Shown here in pieces: positions 8,491-14,030 of a stretch of DNA of 14,030 bases (the first letter of the stretch is position 1; the number at the start of each line of letters is the position of its first letter). The stretch is from NCBI GenBank assembly GCA_018658605.1, contig JABHUV010000214.1, positions 1 through 14,030 of the forward strand, written 5' to 3'. A program made the translations under genes and the position numbers. Under the pieces are notes generated by a model. That model did not search any database and was not told where the DNA came from. It saw only the letters and a list, made by a program, of their open reading frames with translations. This DNA is from Planctomycetaceae bacterium. GTDB taxonomy: Bacteria; Planctomycetota; Planctomycetia; Pirellulales; Pirellulaceae.

Positions 8491-8519
8491 TTAATAATCG
8501 TATCATGTATTGAAGTTAA
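8491..8519 (-). promoter_or_regulatory. Possible sdhC promoter
   Basis: On the minus strand TTAACT (8519-8514) and TATTAA (8496-8491) are separated by 17 nt. Each matches four of six positions of the sigma-70 consensus. The match is weak, and the call rests mainly on correct spacing, on position about 70 bp before sdhC, and on the adjacent inverted repeat. Confidence 0.25.
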
Positions 8520-8656
8520 CCACCAATATAATCAATCTCCGGCTAACGTACACTAGTATTGTGTCGCTTGCAGCTCGCGCGGAATTCAATGACGGCAAAG
8601 GAAAAGCTAACGCCCATTCCAATCTATTCGCTGGTTGAATAAACCTATGTAATGTT

Positions 8657-8679
8657 AACTAAAAAATCCGGATTTAGTT
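8657..8679. other. Inverted repeat with inner palindrome
   Basis: AACTAAA (8657-8663) and TTTAGTT (8673-8679) are perfect arms 9 nt apart. Overlapping them is the 12-bp palindrome AAATCCGGATTT (8664-8675). It lies 128 bp after the ferritin-like gene's stop. It could be a weak 3'-end hairpin or a protein-binding site; the sequence does not decide. Confidence 0.35.
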
Positions 8680-8702
8680 CCCGCCGCAGGGAGATGTTGC
8701 CA

Positions 8703-8718
8703 ACTTTACACGTAAAGT
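8703..8718. other. 16-bp inverted repeat
   Basis: ACTTTAC (8703-8709) and GTAAAGT (8712-8718) are perfect 7-bp arms two bases apart. A two-base spacer is too tight for an RNA hairpin without opening inner pairs, so a DNA site for a dimeric regulator is the likelier reading. It lies 89 bp after the ferritin-like gene's stop. Confidence 0.35.
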
Positions 8719-8806
8719 GCCGCTAAATTCTTTGAAAGGCAATAAAAGAATGGCTATTTAATAAGCGGCATCCCAGACGCACGAATTCACGTCATTCAAG
8801 CTTCAT

Positions 8807-9262
8807 TTAATCCTGTTCATATTCCTTTAGATAACCTCTAAACAGTACCAAGTGTTCTTCTTCGTCCGCGAGCAATCGGATGCAAAGATCTTGGGTAACA
8901 TAGTCTTGGCCATCGGTGGCTTTGATAATCGCGTTATACATAGCACACGCCCTTTGTTCTGTGTCTATCACACCCTTAATCACACCAACTACGTCACACG
9001 TATCCTCTGGGGGCTGCACTTGGGTGTCGAGTGTTAAACTCTTAGATCCAGGAACCAATCCGCCGATCTGTTTGATGCGCATGGCTAACTGTTGGGCGTG
9101 AAGTAATTCGTCCGCCACATCAGCCGCCAAGGCCTTCTTGATTTCTTCAGCACGAATTCCATCAAGGTTAATGCTGTTAGCGATAAAGTTCGTAACAGTT
9201 TCCAGTTCTAAGCAATACGCCTCGATAAGCAAATCGATTACTTCCTGATTGCGGTGTTCCAT
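8807..9262 (-). CDS. Ferritin-like di-iron protein, bacterioferritin family
   Basis: 151-residue four-helix-bundle protein of the ferritin/bacterioferritin family, which stores iron or detoxifies it by oxidising Fe(II) at a di-iron centre. Ligands fit the family spacing: Glu19 (LELE), Glu52 and His55 (ELLH), Glu102 (DTEQRA), and Glu134 and His137 (EEEH). The Met that binds haem in E. coli bacterioferritin, two residues before helix-B His54, is not seen: the stretch here is DELLHAQQL. The protein is therefore probably haem-free, and the symbol bfr is not assigned. A loop of about 20 residues (68-88) joins the two helix pairs. The ATG has a strong GAGGAG ribosome site six bases upstream. It is divergent from cysK across 274 bp and upstream of sdhC on the same strand, separated by 385 bp, so a shared transcript is unlikely. 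Confidence 0.85.
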   Translation of the reverse strand: MEHRNQEVIDLLIEAYCLELETVTNFIANSINLDGIRAEEIKKALAADVADELLHAQQLAMRIKQIGGLVPGSKSLTLDTQVQPPEDTCDVVGVIKGVIDTEQRACAMYNAIIKATDGQDYVTQDLCIRLLADEEEHLVLFRGYLKEYEQD

Positions 9263-9273
9263 CAGACTCCTCT

Positions 9274-9434
9274 TTCTAAAAAACTAGCGGGAAGCAGCGA
9301 CTAACGGTGCCACACCGTATGCCTCCGGCTACTCGGCTTGCATTTCATCATTCAACGGTAACATACTCATAGTACAGAGTAATCGTAAAGCCCTATTTTT
9401 AACATCCGTGATTCGAGACAGTTCTAAAAAACTA
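9274..9434. repeat. 13-bp direct repeat in the divergent promoter region
   Basis: TTCTAAAAAACTA occurs at 9274-9286 and again at 9422-9434, in the same orientation, between the ferritin-like gene and cysK. The two copies are 148 bp apart. The A-run makes chance recurrence plausible, but both copies flank the shared regulatory region. Confidence 0.35.
9304..9318. promoter_or_regulatory. 15-bp inverted repeat upstream of the ferritin-like gene
   Basis: ACGGTG (9304-9309) and CACCGT (9313-9318) are perfect 6-bp arms around CCA, 42-56 bp before the ferritin-like gene's start. This position suits an operator for that gene or for the divergent cysK. It does not match the Fur box consensus, so iron regulation through Fur is not supported. 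Confidence 0.35.
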
Positions 9435-9536
9435 TGCTATTCTAAAAGAGCTCGGTGCTGACGTGAGTATCACGATGATTTATCGTCATTGTCGGCGCAA
9501 ATTTGAACATCACCACAGTTTTTATAGGATTACGTA

Positions 9537-10475
9537 ATGCTTCGCAATCAAACATATCCCACAGCAATCCAGACGATGGGTGACACCCCGCTTATTAGAC
9601 TTAATCGTGTTATACCCGCTGGCCGCGCTACAGTGTTAGTTAAATGCGAGTTCTTTAATCCGCTCAATAGTGTCAAGGATCGTATCGGCGTGGCGATGAT
9701 TGAAGCGGGGGAGCAAAACGGTGTGCTCAATGCAGATACGCACGTGGTGGAACCAACAAGTGGAAATACGGGCATCGCGCTCGCTTTTGTCTGTGCCGCA
9801 AAGGGATACCGGCTTACGCTTACTATGCCTGAATCGATGTCAATTGAGCGTCGAGCTTTACTGAGACAACTTGGTGCACAGTTAGTTTTGACGCCCGCTG
9901 CAGAGGGAATGAAAGGTGCTATTAATCAGGCCGCTGAAATTGTCGCCTCAGAAGAAAATGCATGGATGCCACAGCAATTCGAAAACCCGGCAAACCCTGC
10001 GGTACACGAGGCGACTACCGGACCGGAAATATGGGACGATACCAACGGTGGCGTGTCAGCGGTTATCGCCGGCGTAGGAACGGGGGGTACCATTACAGGC
10101 ACATCTCGTTACCTAAAATCTCGGAACCCGGATATCCGTTCCTTTGCTGTGGAACCCGATACCTCAGCTGTTATTAGCGGGGAAGGCCCGGGGAAACATC
10201 AAATTCAAGGAATCGGCGCGGGATTTATCCCGGGTAATCTGGATACTGCTATCATTGATGAAACAGTTACGGTTTCTAGCGAAGAGTCTTTTGAATGGTC
10301 ACGTCGGCTTGCCAAAGAAGAAGGTATCATGGCGGGTATTAGCAGTGGGGCGAATGTTTGTGCCGCAGCTAAAATCGCAGCGCGACCGGAATTCGCGGGC
10401 AAGACGATTGTTACATTCCTCCCAAGCCTCGGTGAACGCTACTTGTCCACTCCGTTGTTCAGCGAAGATTCATGA
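9537..10475 (+). CDS. cysK: Cysteine synthase A (O-acetylserine sulfhydrylase)
   Basis: 312-residue pyridoxal-phosphate enzyme that joins O-acetyl-L-serine and sulfide to give L-cysteine and acetate, the last step of cysteine synthesis. Lys47 in NSVKDR forms the Schiff base with the cofactor. TSGNT (74-78) is the substrate loop. GTGGT (181-185) holds the cofactor phosphate. SSGAN (269-273) and the C-terminal GERYLST are in place, but the usual P-D-S before GERYLST reads P-S-L here. The length is normal for CysK. The ATG is preceded by AGGA nine bases upstream. The paralogue CysM and cystathionine beta-synthase share the fold; the absence of CBS domains and the overall block pattern favour CysK. 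No cysE or sulfate-reduction gene is adjacent, so it is a single-gene unit. Confidence 0.95.
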   Translation: MLRNQTYPTAIQTMGDTPLIRLNRVIPAGRATVLVKCEFFNPLNSVKDRIGVAMIEAGEQNGVLNADTHVVEPTSGNTGIALAFVCAAKGYRLTLTMPESMSIERRALLRQLGAQLVLTPAAEGMKGAINQAAEIVASEENAWMPQQFENPANPAVHEATTGPEIWDDTNGGVSAVIAGVGTGGTITGTSRYLKSRNPDIRSFAVEPDTSAVISGEGPGKHQIQGIGAGFIPGNLDTAIIDETVTVSSEESFEWSRRLAKEEGIMAGISSGANVCAAAKIAARPEFAGKTIVTFLPSLGERYLSTPLFSEDS

Positions 10476-10692
10476 GTAATTATTTATACCAGTCGGATTC
10501 CGTTTTGTTAGCAAAATGTTTTGGGCGAACCATTCTCGGACTTACGTTTTGTAAATATTTTAGAAGGTCCTAGGGTTGGCCGGTACGGTAATACGTTGTT
10601 TAGTCGGTTTTACTGGTAATTTCGCGTTACCTAACCAACAGTTTAATGGGGGATACTTTACAAACCCCGCTTAAGGAGCGACGGTTCATTTC

Positions 10693-11712
10693 ATGCATCA
10701 GTTTATTGAAGAGTTCGCGACTAACGCTGAAACGTGGGTTTTGTTGTTGGTTATGGTTATCAGTATCGCGGTCCTCGGTGCTAGCGCTGATGTGCTAGTT
10801 GATAATGCCGTAAAAATATCGGTCAAGACTGGGCTACCCAAAATAATTGTCGGCGCCACGATTGTTTCCATTGGAACAACTTTCCCTGAAGCCGTCGTTT
10901 CCGTAATGGCGGCGATGGGTGGGCATCCAGATTTCGCGCTGGGTAACGCGGTTGGATCAATTATCTGCGACACCGGACTAATCTTGGGTATCGCCTGCCT
11001 GATGTCCCCCTTAAAACTCGACATGAAACTTGTAAATAGACAGGGTTGGGTGCAATTTGGTGCAGCTGCTTTACTTGTAGTCTTTTGCTTACCCTATGGT
11101 CGACTTGACGAGCTTTTCACGCAACAGGCGATTCTTAGTCAAACTTCTGGATTTATTTTAGTCGTTCTGCTTCTTGTATATCTAGTGTGGTCAGTCCGTT
11201 TAGCCAGATTAGCTGATCCTGTGGTGATTGAGGACGATACGGCGAACGGCATTTCTATGCTGTCTTGTCTGGTGATATTATCGGTTTCCTGTGCATTTGT
11301 GATCCTATCAAGTATCGGCCTGATTGAATCCACAAAAGTGTTGGCGAGTCGCGCTGGAGTTTCAAATGCAGTTATCGCTGCAACCGTGGTCGCGTTCGGA
11401 ACGAGTTTGCCAGAGTTGGTTACCGCCATTACCGCTGTCCGCAAAGGACACGGTGAACTGGCTATTGGAAACATCATTGGCGCTGACATTCTTAACGTGT
11501 TATTTGTTGCTGGCTTAGCGGCCGCAGTAACCCCGGATGGTCTCTTCGCTGATCCACTGTTTTTCAGCTTGCAATTTCCCGCGATGCTCTTCATCCTGTT
11601 TTGTTTTCGCGTTGGTATCAAAACATCTGCGAACGGACACCTGGGTCGCCGAACAGGTATTCTGCTGTTAGGCACGTATATTGTCTACCTCGCAATGACC
11701 GTTGCTAAGTGA
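10693..11712 (+). CDS. Calcium/sodium antiporter, CaCA family (YrbG-like)
   Basis: 339-residue membrane exchanger with about ten hydrophobic segments and the two inverted alpha repeats of the cation/calcium exchanger family. The first repeat (about 53-103) has GTTFPE with Glu66 and GNAVGS with Asn85. The second (about 228-278) has GTSLPE with Glu241 and GNIIGADILN with Asn260 and Asp265. These acidic residues form the ion site in the archaeal homologue. An acidic-tailed cytoplasmic loop (about 170-187) separates the halves, much shorter than in eukaryotic exchangers. The first repeat reads SIICDTG where many relatives have SNIFN, so Asp93 stands in a usually neutral place. The likely role is export of Ca2+ in exchange for Na+ or H+; ion choice is not fixed by sequence. 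An AAGGAG lies 14 nt before the ATG, somewhat far. Confidence 0.9.
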   Translation: MHQFIEEFATNAETWVLLLVMVISIAVLGASADVLVDNAVKISVKTGLPKIIVGATIVSIGTTFPEAVVSVMAAMGGHPDFALGNAVGSIICDTGLILGIACLMSPLKLDMKLVNRQGWVQFGAAALLVVFCLPYGRLDELFTQQAILSQTSGFILVVLLLVYLVWSVRLARLADPVVIEDDTANGISMLSCLVILSVSCAFVILSSIGLIESTKVLASRAGVSNAVIAATVVAFGTSLPELVTAITAVRKGHGELAIGNIIGADILNVLFVAGLAAAVTPDGLFADPLFFSLQFPAMLFILFCFRVGIKTSANGHLGRRTGILLLGTYIVYLAMTVAK

Positions 11713-11939
11713 AACACCTCAAAACCCACCTTGCCGTGCCATGGATGACTGCGTCACTAAGTGCGATTGCCCTTTAACGCTATTGGTGAAATATTTTGGA
11801 AATTGAAGAGCCTAACGATACTGAACATTACACACTGCTCAAAACCGATGTTACATACTTGATTAGTAATGATCGAATAGGTTATTAATACAGCATACCG
11901 ATTAAATATTGATCTATTTTCTGTAAGTTTGTTCCCAAG

Positions 11940-12839
11940 ATGTCCTCCAACCACACATTCGTTTGTCCAGACTGTTTTTCTGAAGTGATGGGCACTCCAG
12001 ATTCCACGGTCATTTGCCGGACATGTTCGTGTCAATTTGACGCAAAAAATGCCACCCCGCTAGACGAGGATGAGTTAACTTTGGCTCCGGTTGAAGAAGC
12101 ACCCACAATCAAATTAACGCAACACCGTATGGATCCTTTAAATGTCAGCACTGAGTTACAGCTTGAACAACAAGCATCCGTTGCTAAACAGTCATGTAAG
12201 GAATGTAACAACATATTTGACGGCGACGCGTTTGAGTGCCCTCAATGTGGGGTCAACGTTACTATCGGACGAAAGCTTGACCCCACAGAACTGGATCCGT
12301 ACCATGGCGTGTTTGGCTTCGACCGCTATTTGATGCGTCACACTCAGGACAGCAATGCTGGTGGCCTGATGGTGTGGCTACATGTGTTCCTAGGATTCAT
12401 TGGTCTCGTGACAATGCTCCTTTTGGGCGGTTGGGCATACGGGTTGGTTCCAATGATGGCAGTGCTTTACATCGCCTATCGCCTCCACGCAAATAGAACA
12501 AGGGCGTTCCAGCGGGGAAAGGGACTAATTCCAAAAGTGTTGTTACTCTACAACCGTCTGACGTCATGGGAGGCATTTGTTTCAGGCGATAATCCCAGCG
12601 ACTGCATCGTGTCAATGCGTTCACCCCAATTTACCGATGCCAACATCGCTGCAATTGATAATCCAGAATTTATTGAAGTTTTGGATATTGCCGGTTCATC
12701 CGTCACGGATATCGGAATTAGATATTTGGCAACGTTTACGAACCTCAGAGTGCTCGTAGTTGAGAGATGTACCGTCGCGGAACAATCACTTGACGATGTA
12801 CAGGCCTCACTACCACGAGTATGTATTTGGCGGCCGTAG
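11940..12839 (+). CDS. Zinc-ribbon membrane protein with leucine-rich-repeat-like C-terminus
   Basis: 299 residues. Two zinc-ribbon cysteine sets are visible: Cys9/Cys12 with Cys26/Cys29, and Cys86/Cys89 with Cys100/Cys103, joined by an acidic linker (41-80). Two hydrophobic segments follow (about 142-163 and 165-181), ending in basic residues, so both termini probably face the cytoplasm. The C-terminal 75 residues read like short leucine-rich-repeat turns (FIEVLDIAGSSVTDIGIRYLATFTNLRVLVVE), a style frequent in planctomycete proteins, but only about two turns remain. No enzyme motif is seen and the function is unknown; a role in protein interaction or sensing at the membrane is a guess. The ATG lacks a Shine-Dalgarno. 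The gene is convergent with rluD, with 6 bp between stops. Confidence 0.83.
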   Translation: MSSNHTFVCPDCFSEVMGTPDSTVICRTCSCQFDAKNATPLDEDELTLAPVEEAPTIKLTQHRMDPLNVSTELQLEQQASVAKQSCKECNNIFDGDAFECPQCGVNVTIGRKLDPTELDPYHGVFGFDRYLMRHTQDSNAGGLMVWLHVFLGFIGLVTMLLLGGWAYGLVPMMAVLYIAYRLHANRTRAFQRGKGLIPKVLLLYNRLTSWEAFVSGDNPSDCIVSMRSPQFTDANIAAIDNPEFIEVLDIAGSSVTDIGIRYLATFTNLRVLVVERCTVAEQSLDDVQASLPRVCIWRP

Positions 12840-12845
12840 ATTTTA

Positions 12846-13838
12846 CTAGGCGCCTGCTCGAAGGGCCTCCAGGACACCGGACATGTCCTTCGGAAGGGGA
12901 GCCGAAACTTGCATCCGCTCAGCGGAAATAGGATGGTTAAACTCTATTGACTCGGCGTGTAACGCTTGCCGCGTCAGTAATATATCCCGCTCTGATTCGG
13001 GCAGATCATCCCGACCAGTCAGGAGGAAACTGCGGCTTATGTTAGACATCGAACCGTACAATCTATCACACAACACTGGATTCCCGACGTGCGCAATATG
13101 AACTCGTATTTGATGCGTTCGACCTGTTTTGGGTCGGACGCGAACATATGAGATTCGGCGGAAGCGTTCAATCACCTCATAGAACGTAGTAGCGTTTTTG
13201 GGATTACCGCCGTCATGGCGAATCGCCATCTTAACTCTATTATAAGGATGATGGCCAATGGGAAGATCAATTGTGTCACGGTCGCGGTCCACACTTCCCA
13301 AACAGAGGCATACATACTGTTTTTCAACGCTACGCGTCTCAAACTGATGCGCTAGTTTTCGATGCGCGTCATCTGTCTTGGCGATGATAATTACGCCCGT
13401 CGTATCGCGGTCCAACCGATGCACGATGCCTGGTCGGATCGAACCGCCGACATTACTTAAGGACTCAAAATGAGCTGCGAGTCCGCTGACAAGTGTTCCC
13501 TGCCAATGTCCCTTGGCTGGATGTACAACCATAGCCGCTGGTTTATCAATGACAGCCAATGTATCGTCTTCGTAGAGAATAGAAAGCTCCATGGGCTCAG
13601 GTAGTGGGCCGTCGGGCTGAGAAAGCTGAAATCGGCAACAAACCTGCTGTTGTAACACAAGTCGATAAGCCGGCTTGGCACGTTTACCATCGACCAATAC
13701 ATTTCCGGCAGTGATCTCGCGTCGTATCTGCGTCCGGCTCAGAGAACTACAAAACTCAGCTATGCAAATATCTAGCCTTGTTCCAACATGTTTTTCGGCA
13801 GCCGCAAACTCCAAAATGTCTGGGTCAGTAAGATTCAT
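12846..13838 (-). CDS. rluD: Large-subunit rRNA pseudouridine synthase, RluA/RluD family
   Basis: 330-residue enzyme that isomerises uridine to pseudouridine in RNA. RluD itself modifies helix 69 of 23S rRNA. Residues about 18-75 form an S4 RNA-binding domain (GTRLDICIAE ... RREITAGNVLVDG). The catalytic domain follows from about 84, with the family signature HRLDRDTTG and catalytic Asp143. Later blocks include EKQYVCLCLG and RPKTGRTHQIRVH. The S4 domain plus standard length favour RluD over RluA, which lacks S4; RluC shares the architecture and is not excluded. The ATG has an AGG nine bases upstream. Its 5' neighbour on the same strand ends 57 bp before this start, so co-transcription is likely. 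Confidence 0.9.
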   Translation of the reverse strand: MNLTDPDILEFAAAEKHVGTRLDICIAEFCSSLSRTQIRREITAGNVLVDGKRAKPAYRLVLQQQVCCRFQLSQPDGPLPEPMELSILYEDDTLAVIDKPAAMVVHPAKGHWQGTLVSGLAAHFESLSNVGGSIRPGIVHRLDRDTTGVIIIAKTDDAHRKLAHQFETRSVEKQYVCLCLGSVDRDRDTIDLPIGHHPYNRVKMAIRHDGGNPKNATTFYEVIERFRRISYVRVRPKTGRTHQIRVHIAHVGNPVLCDRLYGSMSNISRSFLLTGRDDLPESERDILLTRQALHAESIEFNHPISAERMQVSAPLPKDMSGVLEALRAGA

Positions 13839-13895
13839 CGCTCTACCTGCGATCGTTTAATGCGACTGGGGTTTCCGTTCTCACGTACTGGGTGT

Positions 13896-14030
13896 TTATT
13901 GATTCGGGACGTCCGTTTTGGGCTCCCCCTCAGGATTTTCGTCTCCCTTAGGATTTTCGTCTCCCTTAGGATTTTCGTCTCCCTTAGGATTTTCGTCTCC
14001 CTTAGGATTTTCGTCTCCCTTAGGATTTTC
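13896..14030 (-). CDS. C-terminus of a partial protein with ENPKGD hexapeptide repeats
   Basis: The visible 44 codons end at a TAA (13896-13898). Reading 5' to 3' on the minus strand they give five identical ENPKGD units, then a variant ENPEGE, then PKTDVPNQ. The upstream part lies beyond the window. The repeat is highly polar, with Pro and Gly in each unit, so it is probably a flexible tail exposed to solvent. Because the DNA period is 18, some other frames also stay open. This frame is preferred because it closes in a tail of the same polar composition and lies 57 bp before rluD on the same strand. Many bacteria have lspA (lipoprotein signal peptidase) directly before rluD, so a repeat-tailed LspA is one candidate; nothing visible proves it. 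Confidence 0.6.
   Translation of the reverse strand, partial: ENPKGDENPKGDENPKGDENPKGDENPKGDENPEGEPKTDVPNQ
13932..14030. repeat. 18-bp perfect tandem repeat, 5.5 copies, cut by the window end
   Basis: The unit AGGATTTTCGTCTCCCTT starts at 13932, 13950, 13968, 13986, 14004 and 14022 without a single mismatch; the last copy is cut by the window edge. Even wobble positions are identical, which suggests recent expansion by slippage or ongoing homogenisation. There are no spacers, so it is not a CRISPR array. Confidence 0.95.

Larger units (their letters stand above)
8422..8806. other. 385-bp intergenic region between sdhC and the ferritin-like gene
   Basis: No coding sequence of credible length is present. 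The longest tidy candidate is a 17-codon plus-strand frame at 8588-8641. Three separate inverted repeats occur: 8469-8487, 8657-8679 and 8703-8718. The region probably holds the sdh promoter on the minus strand and the 3' end of the ferritin-like transcript. Confidence 0.5.

Noticed and set aside
8588..8641. A 17-codon plus-strand frame (MTAKEKLTPIPIYSLVE) with a GGAA six bases before its ATG
   Set aside because: It is too short to support without conservation or ribosome profiling; such frames arise readily by chance in 385 bp.
10502..10517. A T/A-rich hairpin (TTTTG, TTAG loop, CAAAA) after cysK as a terminator
   Set aside because: The stem has only five weak pairs and no continuous T-run follows, so termination is not supported.
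11139..11675. A 178-codon open frame on the minus strand inside the exchanger gene
   Set aside because: It is antisense to a well-supported membrane protein with intact family motifs, and its translation has no family features.
11757..12035. A 92-codon minus-strand frame upstream of the zinc-ribbon gene
   Set aside because: It overlaps the start of the zinc-ribbon gene by 96 bp, has no ribosome site and no recognisable domain.
13932..14030. A CRISPR array
   Set aside because: The 18-bp units are contiguous with no spacers, and the period is a multiple of three that codes for a clean hexapeptide.

Overview
This window looks like chromosomal DNA of a bacterium with moderate GC content. It is most plausibly a free-living, aerobic member of the Planctomycetes (Pirellula-like). 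That placement is an inference from protein style: a secreted protein with an 'IVSPDRRHVRM'-type block, a zinc-ribbon/membrane/leucine-rich-repeat protein, a tail-anchored protein with HU-like folds, and an sdhC-sdhA-sdhB operon of the cytochrome b558 type. No rRNA, tRNA, CRISPR array, phage gene or complete insertion sequence is visible.

Layout, left to right. 1-194: non-coding edge with a perfect 12-bp tandem duplication. 195-1937 (-): large predicted tail-anchored protein with an N-terminal OB-like domain, a long polar linker, two consecutive HU/IHF-like domains, an Arg/Ser/Lys-rich stretch and one C-terminal membrane helix. 2161-3222 (+): enolase-superfamily acid-sugar dehydratase of the L-rhamnonate dehydratase type. 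3333-3941 (+): four-helix membrane protein of unknown function. 3980-4660 (-): secreted Gln/Asn/Trp-rich protein, convergent with the previous gene.

4960-8421 (-): the succinate dehydrogenase operon, transcribed sdhC, sdhA, sdhB; it makes respiratory complex II. sdhA and sdhB abut exactly (TAG followed directly by ATG). A 19-bp inverted repeat lies just upstream of sdhC at an operator-like position. 8422-8806 is a 385-bp gap holding this and two more inverted repeats. 8807-9262 (-): ferritin-like di-iron protein, divergent from cysK (9537-10475, +), which makes cysteine from O-acetylserine and sulfide. 10693-11712 (+): cation/calcium exchanger. 11940-12839 (+): zinc-ribbon membrane protein ending in a leucine-rich-repeat-like tail, convergent within 6 bp with rluD (12846-13838, -), an rRNA pseudouridine synthase.

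The right edge (13896-14030, -) is the C-terminus of a further protein, probably co-transcribed with rluD. It is built from perfect 18-bp repeats encoding ENPKGD and is cut by the window end.

Most of the window is core housekeeping: respiration, iron storage, cysteine synthesis, ion transport and rRNA modification. The least ordinary items are the OB/tandem-HU tail-anchored protein, the perfect hexapeptide repeat at the right edge, and the inverted repeats upstream of sdhC.
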